Source: Vitellaria paradoxa
Taxonomy: Eukaryota; Streptophyta; Magnoliopsida; Ericales; Sapotaceae
DNA: 64,000 bases
NCBI GenBank assembly: GCA_019916065.1
Contig: CM034233.1
Span: 47,048,034-47,112,033 of the forward strand
Reading direction: 5' to 3'
A program made the position numbers and the translations under genes. Position 1 is the first letter of the stretch. Each line of letters begins with the position of its first letter. Under the pieces are notes generated by a model. The model was not told the origin of the DNA. It did not search any database and saw nothing but the letters and a program-made list of their open reading frames with translations. Positions 1 through 10,821 of the stretch are shown here, piece by piece.

Positions 1-250
1 AAAGGTGAACAACTGTGAAAGCATTTGCCAATGATGTTTTTATTAATCAAGAATGAAGTTGAGGGCTCGAAGACGATCAGATACTGTCCTTGTCTCAATC
101 ATAAACGATGCCGACCAGGGATCAACGAATGTTTCTTTTAGGACTCTGCTAGCACCTTATAAGAAATCAAAGTTTTTAGGTTCTGGGGGGAGTATGGTCA
201 TGGAGCTAAAACTTAAAGGAATTGACAGAAGGGCACCATTAGGAGTGGAG
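1..250 (+). rRNA. 18S rRNA fragment (degenerate), part before solo LTR
   Basis: This matches the plant 18S segment around the second half of the gene, including the stretches AAGCATTTGCCAA, GGCTCGAAGACGATCAGATAC, ATAAACGATGCCGACCAGGGATC and GGAATTGACAGAAGGGCACCA. Several bases differ from the universally conserved sequence (for example GACGGAAGG reads GACAGAAGG, a CpG to CpA change), so it is a pseudogene. It is cut at 250 by a solo LTR and resumes at 1394. The window edge truncates its 5' side. The 66-codon open frame here is a by-product of rRNA sequence. Confidence 0.93.
246..250. repeat. 5-bp target site duplication (tggag) of solo LTR
   Basis: The sequence tggag at 246-250 is repeated at 1394-1398, immediately outside the TG...CA ends of the element. 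Removing the element plus one copy restores continuous 18S sequence. Confidence 0.85.
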
Positions 251-1393
251 TGATTACACTTGAAAAGTGTAATTACAAACTCCACATTTCGATACTTATT
301 GATGCATTTAAGTAATTAACTTTGGAGTTTTATCATTATTTTATTATTTATAGTGATTATTTGCTTAATTACGAGAAAAAGGGCGAAATAATTGAGATTA
401 GCAGCGATGAATGTGGCTGCCGAGGAGAAAAAAATGGTCCGAAGTTCAAGATGGTTGAAGTGGTGTGCAGTTGAAGTTCTAGCTTGACACCCTATTAGTA
501 TTTTGACCATATATTTTCACTCACAATTCAGATTGACTTGATTCATTTTGAGTTGGAAAGAAGACTCAAAGTGTTACAACTTACGTGTTTTAGCCAAAGC
601 CTGAATCCATCATCTTCGAGGTCAAAATTGCATTGGAAGTTGAAGATAGAAAGCTGTCAAAAGAAAAACACGACTTCAAGAGGGAGTTGAACTTGGGGAA
701 TCAAGGTTTTGTGGTTCGGACCCTTACCCAAATGGTCCAAACCATAGTGTGCCGGGTGTGCGATTTTAAATCTCATATTTTAGGGTTTCCTTGTTACCCC
801 TTTAAAAACCCTGATGTATGGCCGAACCAGCGGAAGAGCCCTAGTTTAGTTTTTCATTTTTTTAGAGTTTTAAAAAGTTTTTAGAGATTTTTAATGTTCG
901 TAGAATGTTTTAAAGACTTTTTGGAGTTTGCGTAGGCTTCGTACAGCAATGATTGTTCATTCTTATGTTTTGGATTCGATTTCAGAGTGCGTTTGCTTTC
1001 GTTTTTCATATCAATAATATTGTTTCTTCATTTTATTCAGTAGAAAATATTTGTTCATTGGTTTATTTTGTTTCGTTCAAAGTTTTGTTAGCGTAAAACC
1101 CTAGTTCTTGATTCAACGAATCAAGGAAGGGTAGGTTACTATGATCTATGAGATGTGCGTAAACCTTTCGCATGGTTTGCGAGAACTCATGCGTAGTAGT
1201 CTACAACTTTCAAATCTATGTTCGTTTGTTTCAAAAACTTTCGAAAATGAAAACCTTTGACTATATTCTCTGTAATCCTAGTGTTCAATCACATAGTTCC
1301 TTGTGGATTCGACCTCGGACTCACCGAGTTAAAACTACAACACACACCCTTACACTTGGGGGTTAGTTTAGACACAATATTTAGAAATGGTCA
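251..1393 (+). mobile_element. Solo LTR inserted in 18S rDNA
   Basis: The segment starts TGATTACACTTG, ends AATGGTCA (TG...CA) and is flanked by the 5-bp direct repeat tggag (246-250 and 1394-1398), which joins the two halves of the 18S fragment exactly. This is the signature of an LTR-retrotransposon solo LTR. A second member lies inverted at 10822-12457; the two share both termini and the internal GTGGATTCGACCTCGG block, but this copy is about 490 bp shorter, so it carries internal deletions. The orientation is inferred from that block lying near the 3' end, as in many plant gypsy-type LTRs. No internal domain remains, so the family is not named. Confidence 0.82.
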
Positions 1394-1478
1394 TGGAGCC
1401 TACGGTTTGATTTGACTCAACACGGGAAACTTACCAGGTCTAGACATAGTAAGGATTGATAGACTGAGAGCTCTTTCT
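1394..1478 (+). rRNA. 18S rRNA fragment (degenerate), between solo LTR and LINE A
   Basis: This continues the 18S sequence of 1-250: TTTGACTCAACACGGGAAAC, CTTACCAGGTCTAGACATAG and GACTGAGAGCTCTTTCTT. It stops exactly where the poly(T) of an antisense LINE begins. The missing next part of 18S (GATTCTATGGGTGGTGGTG) resumes only in later copies at 19209 and 30173, which places the LINE insertion point within or just after gagagctctttctt. Confidence 0.92.
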
Positions 1479-1640
1479 TTTTTTTTTTAATCTGTAAATA
1501 AATGTATTCATTGATAAAAAATATGTACGTTGGATCTTACTATACTCTGGGTATAACCATGAGTAAGATGATCCTATCCGCTTTACATTAGTTCATACAA
1601 CCTCAAAGATACATAAAAGATTCACTTCCAAACTAGTACA

Positions 1641-4600
1641 TCACAGTAACTCATTCCCAGGTATATCTAGGTACAAGAAACTTAAAATCCTATATACTTG
1701 GACTTGAATCTTTTTCACTATGACTTCTGGAACTCTCCTTTTGTTTTCAAACATCAGCAGGTTTCTAGTCTCCCATATGGTGTAAACTGTGGCTGCAAGG
1801 TTAATCTTTTTAGCTTTAGAATGGATACCTATTCCCTTGCCTTCTTTAATTAGCCATTTGATAGTTGCTTTGAGTGTAGTAAATCTCCTGGAAATCTTCA
1901 GCCAATCTCTAATGGATCTCCAAATCTGGTTAACAAAGTGACATTCAAAAAATAGATGTTTGGCTATCTCATTTGCTACCCTGCATAAAACACAGTTTCT
2001 ACCTTCTGCTTGGAATCTGTCTTTACTTATCAGTTTCTCCTTTATAGCTAGCCATAGACTGAAAGTATGCTTAGGCATAATGCTGTTATTCCACACCACT
2101 TTCGTCCACATCATAGATTGCCTTTTAGTTCTGAAGTAGTCATAGGCTTTCTTAGTGCTCAGCTTCCCATGGATCGGCCAACTCTGCATCTACTATTCTG
2201 CAGCTTGGTTGGAGCCTTCTTTATAACATATTTCATCTCTGATACTCATTAGCAGCTACATTAAAGGAGAATCTACTTCTTTACCTGATAATTCCACAGG
2301 GAAGCACTTTTGAAATAAAAGTGATGTATCCATTGAACCCAAAGGGAATCCCTTTTAGAGTGGAAGTCCCATAGAGTTTTAGACAATAGAGCTTTGTTCC
2401 AGGTTTCAAAACATTTTATTCCCAACCCTCCCTCTTTTTTCGGTAGGCAGAGCATCTTCCAGTTGACTAATGGTTTCTTGTATCAGAAACTTTTCTCTCC
2501 CCATAGGAAGTTTCTACATAGGCTAGTAACTCTTTGTCTTACTGCACCCGAGATAGGGAGAATGGATAACCAGAAGCACTCCACCCCTTGCAGAACTGAT
2601 TTAACTAACTCTGTTCTGCTAGCATAAGATAGTGAATTTCCTGCCTATGAGCTGACATAGTCAGCAATCTTATTCACAAAAGTGTTGTACTGAACTGTAG
2701 TCAGCCTAGCTGCAACTAGTGGGATCCTCGGGTATCTGAATGGAAAGCTACCACTTTTAAAGCCTGTTAAAAGCTTCATTTCCTCTAGGACCTCATTGAT
2801 AAACTTCAATTGTGTAAAGGTTTGACTTCTCCATATTAGCTTTCAGGCTTGAACTATTGCCAAATTCTATAAGCTTGTCCACGATTAGTGATACAGAGAG
2901 CATATCTCCTCTAGCAAATAGGATCAAGTCATCAACAACAGCCAGATGGTTCAGCCATAACTCCTTACACTTTAGATGAAAATTGAAATCCTCATTACTT
3001 TTTAATCTAGCCAGGCTCCTAGACAAGTATTCCATACATAGCACAAATAGAGAGAGGGAAAGAGGATCACCCTGTCTCAATCCTCTCTGACCTTTGAAGA
3101 AGCCATGCAATGAGCCATTGATGGAGAGTGAAAATGAGGTGGTGGAAATGCATTGCATGATGCAACCTGTATAGACCTCTGGTACCTTGAAAGCCTTGAG
3201 AAGTTCTTTTATAAATTCCCATTCAATTGTATCATAGGCTTTTCTCAAATCTCTTTTCATTATACACCTAGGGGAGATCATCTTCCATGTATAGTGTCTC
3301 AGTAGTTCTTGGACCAAGAAGATGTTTTCTATAATACTTTTCCATGGAACAAAGGCAGATTGTGCTTTACCCACTAGATTTTCCAGAATGGGTGTAATTT
3401 TAGCATTTAGAATTTTAGCAATGACCTTGTACACCACATTACAACATGAGATTGGTCTGAATTCTCCAACTTTATTTGCCTAGGTAGTTTTGGGTATGAG
3501 TGCTATCAAAGTGTGGTTCATTTGCTTTAGTATCTGTCCAGATTTAAAGAACTCTAGAATAGCTTGGCAGAAGTCCTCTCCAACAACACTCCATGCTTTC
3601 TTAAAGAACCCTGATGAATAACCGTCTGGTCCTGTGGCCTTATCCTCCCCTATGGAAAAGAGAGCTTCCCTAATTTTATCCTTAGTAACTGGCTGAATCA
3701 ATTTTTGGGTATGTTCTTCATTGACCATCTGACCTTCTTCATTAACAATCATATCTAAATGGACTCTGCTCTGCCTACTGCCCAATAATGTTGATAATAC
3801 TCCATAAAGGCTTTATAAACCTACTGCTATGATTTTGTGACAACCCCATTTTCAAATGTTAAGGCAACTATCTAATTTTTTTTATGTTCCTCTTCATTAG
3901 CTGGTGAAAGTAACTGGTTCCTCTGTCACTACTCTTCAGGTATTTAGCTTTAGCCAATTGACCACAGATGCTTCTATTTGCTTCAGGTCCTTGTAGCTAT
4001 CATCTGTGTCTGTAATGCAGAGCTGTTAGGGTCATCTTGTAAAGCCTTCTGCAATTTTAAGAGTTTAACCTTTGTCGATTCTGCTCTGGCTGCTATGTGT
4101 CCATAATGCTTCTTGTTTAATTCCTTAAGGGGGGCCTTGAGTGCCTGAAACTTTTTGCAGAGAATAAACATTCTACTGCCTCTAAAATACCTGCTCCATG
4201 TCTACTGTACTGTGGCTAGGAAGTCCTCATGTTGAGACCACATATTAAAGAACTTAAAGGGTCTAGAGCTATTAATTTTCTTCCAACACTGTAACCGTGC
4301 AGTGAGCATGATCTGAATACAAACTTGGTAGACCAAAGCTAACAAAACCTCTCATCCCCATTTGTTTCCATTTGTCATTGACCATGGCCCTGTCTAACTT
4401 GCTCTAAGTGGAGTTGTTAGTCCAGGTAAGGAATGAACCTGTGAATCCAAGATCAGTGAATCTAATAGTCCTGCAGCATTGCATGAAGTCTCTAGTTTCA
4501 TAACTTGTAACTGGCCTGCCGTTTATCCTTTCATCAAACTCTAACAGATTGTTGAAGTCTCTCATAATTAGCCAAGGGAGATTCATTAAAACACTGAATT

Positions 4601-4976
4601 GACACAAGTTATCCCATAGTGCTCTTCTACCCATTATAGAGTTATAGGTATATACAAAGCTAATAGTGAACTTAATAGAAGTGGTTAGGCAGGTAATATA
4701 ACAATGAATTACCTGTTCTGTGCTACCCACCACCTCCAGCTGCACCTTGACTAGGTTCCAAAGGATCAGAATTCTTCCAACTGGGTGTTGTTGGAAGTTA
4801 TCAATACTTCTCCACTTAGCAAACTTCCTCTTGATAGCTTCCTGTGCTTCATACCTCTTCAGCTACATATCTAGTATACTCATAATGTTTACTTTATTCT
4901 TCCGCAGGTGCTTAAACACTCTCCTATGTTTCAAGGGATTGTTAAAGCCCCTGATATTCCAACAAGAGATGATCAT
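1641..4976 (-). pseudogene. LINE A ORF2 remnant: endonuclease - reverse transcriptase - zf-RVT
   Basis: ORF2 of an L1-clade LINE encodes the endonuclease that nicks the target and the reverse transcriptase that copies the RNA there. It starts MIISCWNIRGF at 4976, with the ATG overlapping the ORF1 stop (ATGA). Visible in order: an apurinic-type endonuclease (4404-4745, with RDFNN in place of GDFNN); the RT start (3480-3785, ATGPDGYSSGFFKKAW, then IALIPK); the RT core (2793-3437, FKGQRGLRQGDPLS, and VVDD in place of FADD); and a C-terminal zinc-finger zf-RVT segment (1641-2189, CVLC followed by HLFFEC), ending GNELL-stop. Frameshifts and stops separate these blocks, so it is not functional. No RNase H domain is seen. 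Confidence 0.9.
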
Positions 4977-6192
4977 TGATTAGGAACACTGGAGGAGTAA
5001 CCCTCCAATCTTGCACTAGTGCTAGCCTTATTCTGCTCCTTGTCTTTCCTCTTCGACTTGTGCTTGCCCTTGTGTTTCTTGACTTGAACAAAATCATACA
5101 TCTCCAAACCATCAGCACTTGGTTGATTTTTCCCATTGAGCATCTGCCTATCAGCTCCTTCCTTCTCTGTATCATCAGGTTCCATGAGAGTTTTCCCTCT
5201 GTGTATCAGCCTTTCCACTGCAAGTGCATCTGCTCCCTGGCCTTCTGCATAGGAATGAGTATGGGCTGTCTTGGTGGCCTTCATATCCCTTAATGTCACA
5301 TTCTCCTTTGGCCTACTTTTCTTGATTTGTTTCTGAGCTACAGCAGTGTTCTTTTGCTGCTCAGGATTACTTAGATTTCCTTGCTCCTCCTCTTCCTGCT
5401 GCTCCCCATTCTTAGGAGTAGCATCAGTTGTGGAGTTACCATTATTCTCTGTTCCAGTAGCATATTGCTTACCTGTGCTGCTATTCATTCCTTTCCCTTT
5501 GCTTGTGTGTATCCAATTCTTGTAACCTTCGCTAGGATGACCTACTCTTCTGTAATGGACACAGAAGTGAGAGAGATTTTCATAGAACACTTCTTGCACC
5601 ATTTTCTCCCCATTAGGCAGCATTACTTCAAAGTACTTCAACACTTCCTTAGCCATATCTACCTCCACCAGAATTCTTGCATAAGAAACTCTGGCTTTTG
5701 AGGATGTCAACTGATCTATGTAGATAGGTTTGCCTATTTTAAGCATATCCTACTCAGTGGCATTTTGGTCCATAACTCCAGTGGGAGATTTCTCAACTAC
5801 ACCCAAACTGGGAACTTGCTTAAATATTCATTGTCAAACTTAAAGAATTTTAGCATTAGCTTGAGTAGGAGAGGTCTCCCATAGACCATATATGGCCCCT
5901 CTTGGAGCACTTTAACTTGGCTATCCTCATCCTCAAATTTAAATATGATCCATCCACTGTTGTAATGATGAATGTCTACTCTTAGCTTCCATGAAGAGGT
6001 GATTTGATGCAATGCTGTTTTGCCAGGAAACCTACCTGCAAAGTATCCTACAAGGCAAAATTTCCATTCATCTTGTTCCTCTTCAAGGTTTGAATTTAAA
6101 ATCTAGACTGGCCCCTCTTCAGTTTCCAATTGTTGCAGTTTTGTTCCATTACCTGCATGCCTGTTTCTAGCAAATAAACTAGCAAACGTTGG
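4973..6192 (-). pseudogene. LINE A ORF1 remnant (DUF4283 / zinc knuckle), N-terminus lost
   Basis: Plant LINE ORF1 proteins are RNA-binding chaperones that carry a DUF4283 domain and a CCHC zinc knuckle. The DUF4283-like part (5797-6012) reads [20 protein letters not shown]...YGRPLLLKL. The later block (4973-5746) has IGKPIYIDQLTSSKARVSYAR and a broken knuckle, FCVHYRRVGHPSEGYKN, in which two of the three cysteines are tyrosine. A long charged, low-complexity tail (Gln/Glu/Lys-rich) follows and ends SSVPNQ-stop, overlapping the ORF2 start. The N-terminal MGKG region seen in LINEs B-E is cut off by the junction with 26S rDNA at about 6190. Confidence 0.85.
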
Positions 6193-6811
6193 AAGGGGAG
6201 GCCAGAGAGGGTGAGAACCCCGTCATGGCCGGACCCTGTCGCACCACGAGGTGCTGTCGGCGAGTCGGGTTGTTTGGGAATACAGCCCCAATTGGGCGGT
6301 AAATTCTGTCTAAGGCTAAATATAGGTGAGAGACCGATAACAAACAAGTATCGCAAGGAAAAGATGAAAAGGACTTTGAAAATAGAGTTAAAGAGTGCTT
6401 GAAATTGTTAGGAAGGAAGCGGATGGGGGCTGGCGATACACCCCGGTCAGATGTGGAATGGTAATAGCCAGTTTGCCGATCGACTTGGGGCATGGACCGG
6501 TATGGATTGGGGTGGAGGCCAAAGCCCGGGCAGTCGTAAAGCTCATGGAGATGCCTTCGCCTTGATTACGGCTGGCAACGTGTGCCTCTAGTGTGCTTCC
6601 ACATTTGCGCGCTCCCGACACCGACTAGTGGGCTCCCCAATTGGCCCATTTTTGAAACACAGACTAAGGAGTCTAACATGTGTGCGAGTCAATGGTGAAC
6701 TATACTTGAGTAGGGTGAAGCCAGAGGAAACTCTTGAGGAGGCCCACAGCGATACTGACGTGCAAATCGTTCGTCTAACTTGGGTATAGGGGCGAAAGAT
6801 TAATTGAACCG

Positions 6812-6844
<33 letters not shown>

Positions 6845-7330
6845 AGATAGCTGGAGCTCGGGTGCGAGTTCTATCGGGTAAAGCTAATGATTAGAGGCAT
6901 CAGTGGCGTAATGCCCTCGACCTATTCTCAAACTTTAAATAGTTAGGATGGTGCGGCTCTTCTGTTGAGCCATGCCACGGAATTGAGTGCTCCAAGTGGG
7001 CCATTTTTGGTAAGTAGAACTGGCGATATGAGATGAACTAGAAGTCGGGTTATGGTGCCCAACTGCACGCTAACCTAGAACCCACAAAGGGTGTTGGATG
7101 ATTAAGATAGTGGGATGGTGGTCATGGAAGTCGAAATCTACTAAGGAGTGTGTAACAACTCACCTGTCGAATCAACTAGCCTAAAAATGGATGGCGCCGA
7201 AGTGTGCGACCTATACCCGATCATCGGGGCAAGTGCCAGGCCTCGATGAGTAAGAGGGCGGAGCAGTTGCTGCAAAACATTGGGCGCGAGCCCAGGCGAA
7301 GCGGCCGTTGGTGCGGATCTTGGTGGTAGT
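6190..7330 (+). rRNA. 26S rRNA fragment (degenerate), 5' third
   Basis: This aligns with the 5' part of plant 26S and with copies 1 and 2 (20560-21790 and 31520-32755): GAGAGGGTGAGAACCCCGTC, GTCTAACATGTGTGCGAGTC, CTAGTAGCTGGTTCCCTCCG, GGGCGAGCCCAGGCGAAGCGG-like and GATCTTGGTGGTAGT. It begins at the end of LINE A and ends in LINE B. About 120 bp present in the other copies (between gtgcgagtca and atggtgaacta, near 6690) is deleted. It is fragmentary and cannot give a functional rRNA. Open frames on either strand here are incidental. Confidence 0.92.
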
Positions 7331-10187
7331 CATAGGCTTTCTTAGTGCTCAGCTTCCCATGGATCAACCAACTCTGCATCTGCTGTTCTGTAGCTTGGTA
7401 GGAGCCTTCTTTATAGCATATTTCATCTCTAATACTCATTAGCATCTTCATTAAAGGAGAATCCTGCTTCTTTGCTTGATAATTCCACAGGGAAGCACTT
7501 TTAAAATAAAAGTGATGTATCCATTGAACCCAAAGGGAATCCCTTTTAGAGTGGAAGTCCCATAGAGTTTTGGACAGCAGAACTTTGTTCCAGGTTTCAA
7601 GACATTTTATTCCCAGCCCTCCCTCTTTTTTTGGTAGGCAGAGCATCTTCCAGCTGACTAATGGTTTCTTATATAGGAAACTTTTCCCTCCCCATAGGAA
7701 GTTTCTACATTGACTAGTAACTCTCTGCCTTACTGTACCTAGGACAGGGAGAATGGATAACCAGAAGCACTCCACCCCTTGCAGAAATGATTTAACTAAC
7801 TTTGTCCTGCCAACATAAGATAGTGAATTTCCTGTCCATGAGCTGACATAGTCAGCAATCTTATTCACAAAAAGGCTATACTGAACTGTTGTCAGCCTAG
7901 CTGTAACCAGTGGGATCCTCTGGTATCTGAATGGAAAGCTGCCACTTTTAAGGCTTGTTAAAAGCTTCATTTCCTCTAGGACCTCTTTGCAAACTCCAGC
8001 TGTGTAAAGGTTTGACTTCTCCATATTAGCTTTCAGGCTTGAATTGCTGCCAAATTCTATAAGCATGTCCATGATTAGTGATACAGAGAGCATATCTCCT
8101 CTAGCAAATAGGATCAAGTCATCAGCAAAAGCTAAATGGTTCAGCCCCAACTCCTTACACTTTAGATGAAAATTGAAATCCTCATTACTTTTTAATCTAG
8201 CCAGGCTCCTAGACAAGTATTCCATACATAGCACAAATAGAGAGAGAGAAATAGGATCATCTTGTCTCAATCCTCTTTGGCCTTTGAAGAAGCTATGTAA
8301 TGAGCCATTGATGGAGAGTGAAAATGAGGTGGTGGAAATGCATTGCATGATGCAGCCTATATAAACCTCTGGTACCTTGAAAGCCTTGAGAAGTTCTTTT
8401 ATAAATTCCCATTCAATTGTATCATAGGCTTTTCTCAAATCTCTTTTTATTATACACCTAGGGGAGATCCTCTTCCATGTATAGTGTCTCAGTAGTTCTC
8501 GGACCAAGAAGATGTTTTCTACCATACTTCTCCTTGGAACAAAGGCAGATTGTGCTTTACCCACTAGATTTTCTAGAATGGGTGTAATTCTAGCATTTAG
8601 AATCTTAGCAATGACCTTGTACACCACATTGCAGCATGAGATTGGTTTGAATTCTCCAACTTTATTTGCCTTGGCAGTTTTGGGTATGAATGCTATCAAA
8701 GTGTGGTTCATTTGCTTTAGTATCTATCCAGATTTAAAGAACTCCATAACAGTTTGGCAGAAGTCTTCTCCAACATCATTCCATGCTTTCTTAAAGAACC
8801 TTGATAAAAAGCCATCTGGTCTTGGGGCCTTATCCTCCCCTATAGAAAAGAGAGCTTCCCTAATTTTATCCTTAGTAACTGCCTAAATTAGCTTTTAGGC
8901 TTGTTCTTCATTGACCATCTGACCTTCTTCAATAATAGTCATATCTAAATGGACTCTGCTTTGCCTGCTGCCCAATAATTGTTGATAATACTCCATAAAG
9001 GCTTTATAAACCTACTGCTGTGATGTTGTGACAACCCCATTTTCAAATGTTAAGGCAACTATTTACTTTTTTTTTTCTGTTCCTCTTAATCAGCTAGTGA
9101 AAGTAGTTGGTTCCTTTGTCACTACTCTTTAGGTATTTGGCTTTAGCCAATTGAGCACAAAAGCTTCTATTTGCTTCAACTAGCCTAGTTGCTTCCTTCC
9201 TTGCAGTTATCATCTGTGTCTATAATGCAGAGCTGTTAGGGTCATCTTGTAAAGCCTTCTGCAGTTTTAAGAGTTCAGCCTCTGTCGATTCTGCTCTGGC
9301 TGCTATGTGTCCATAATGCTTCTTGTTTAATTCCTTAAAGGGGGCCTTGAGTGCCTAAAGCTTTTTGCAGAGAATAAACATTATGCTACCTCTAAAATAC
9401 CTGCTCCGTGTCTACTGTACTGTGGCTAGGAAGTCCTCATATTGAGCCCACATATTAAAGAACTTAAAGGGTCTAAGAGTTGTCTGATCTTCTTCCAACA
9501 CTGTAACCATGCAGTGAGCATGATCTGAATACAAGCCTGGTAGACCAAACCTAGCAAAACCTCTCATCCCCATTTGTTTCCATTTGTCATTGACCATGGC
9601 CCCATCTAACTTGCTCTAAGTGGAGTTGTTAGTCCAGGTAAGGAATGAGCTTGTGAATCCAAGATTAGTGAATCTAATAGTCCTGCAGCACTACATGAAG
9701 TCTCTAGTTTCATAACTTGAACTGGCCTGCCATTTATCCTTTCATCAAACTCCAACAGATTGTTGAAGTCTCCCATAATTAGCCAAGGGAGATTCATTGA
9801 AACACTGAATTGACACAAGTTATCCCATAGTGCTCTCCTACCCATTATAGAGTTATAGGTATTTACAAAGCTAATAGTGAACTTAATAGAAGTGGTTAGG
9901 CAAGTAACATAACAATAAATTACCTATTCTATGTTACCCACCACCTTTAGCTGCACCTTGACTAGGTTCCAAAAGATCAGAATTCTTTCAACTGGGTGTT
10001 GCTGGAAGTTATCAGTATTTCTCCACTTAGCAAACTTCCTCTTGATAGCTTCCTATGCTTCATACCTCTTCAACTGCGTATCTAGTATACTCATAATGTT
10101 TACGTTATTCTTCCTCGGGTGCTTAAACACTCTCCTATGTTTTAAGGGATTGTTAAAGCCCCTGATATTCCAACAAGAGATGATCAT
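7221..10187 (-). pseudogene. LINE B ORF2 remnant with chimeric 3' end in antisense 26S
   Basis: It starts at 10187 with an ATG overlapping the ORF1 stop. Endonuclease fragments lie at 9606-9845 (LPWLIMGDFNNLLEFDE) and 9412-9597. The reverse transcriptase is unusually well preserved as one 496-codon frame (7221-8711): IAFIPKT, AQSAFVPRRSM, FKGQRGLRQDDPIS and an intact catalytic AFADD box, followed by the thumb (SYVGRTKLVKSFLQGVE) and the start of the zf-RVT segment. The last ~35 codons are antisense 26S rDNA beyond the 7326-7330 junction, so the natural C-terminus is replaced. The upstream endonuclease is frameshifted, so a complete ORF2 protein is not encoded. Confidence 0.88.
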
Positions 10188-10816
10188 TGATTAGGAACAC
10201 TAGATGAGTCACCCTCCAGTCTTGCACTAGAGCTAGCCTTATTCTGCTCCTTGTCTTTCCTCTTCGACTTGTGCTTGCCCTTGTGCTTCTTGACTTGAAC
10301 AAAATCATCCATCTCCAAACCATCAACACTTGGTTGATTTTCTCCATTAAGCATCTGCTTTTCAGCTCATTCCTTCTCTGTATCATCAGGTTCCATTGGA
10401 GTTTTCCCTCTGTGTATCAGCCTTTCCACTGCAGGTGTATCTGCTCCCTGGCCTTCTGCATAGGAGTGAGTATGGGCTGTCTTGGTGGCCTTCCTATCCC
10501 TTAATGTCACATTCTCCTTTGGCCTACTTTTTTTGATTTGTTCCTGAGCTACAGTAGTGTTCTCTTGCTGCTCAAGATTACTTAGATTTCCTTGCTCCTT
10601 CTCTTCCTGCTGCTCCTCATTCTTAGGAGTAGCATCAGTTGTGGAGTTACCATTATTCTCTATTCCAGCAGCATCTTGCTTACTTGTGCTGCTATTCGTT
10701 CATTTCCCTTTGCTTGTGTGTATCCAATTCTTGCAGCCTTTACTAGAATGACCGACTCTTTTGCAATGGACATAGGAGTGAGAAAGATTTTCATAGAACA
10801 CTTCTTGCACCATTTT

Positions 10817-10821
10817 CTCCC
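10817..10821. repeat. 5-bp target site duplication (ctccc) of solo LTR
   Basis: The sequence ctccc at 10817-10821 is repeated at 12458-12462, directly outside the TG...CA ends of the inverted solo LTR in LINE B. Confidence 0.85.

Larger units (their letters stand above)
1478..6192 (-). mobile_element. LINE A, L1-clade non-LTR retrotransposon, group I, 5'-truncated
   Basis: An antisense LINE: its poly(A) (poly-T on +, 1478-1488) abuts 18S sequence, followed on the minus strand by ORF2 and ORF1 remnants. The 3' UTR (1489-1640) shares the motif CATTTATTTACAGAT next to the poly(A) with LINEs C, E and G. The 5' end is not natural: near 6190-6192 ORF1 passes into 26S rDNA, sharing the bases tgg. 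ORF1 N-terminus, the 5' UTR and the right-hand target copy are therefore missing. It is closest to LINE B by protein similarity. Confidence 0.9.

Noticed and set aside
4720..5701. Plus-strand open frames rich in Leu/Ser/Phe opposite the LINE ORF1/ORF2 (also at 9931-10834 and 16739-17703)
   Set aside because: They are antisense shadows of LINE coding sequence, recurring in each LINE at the same place.
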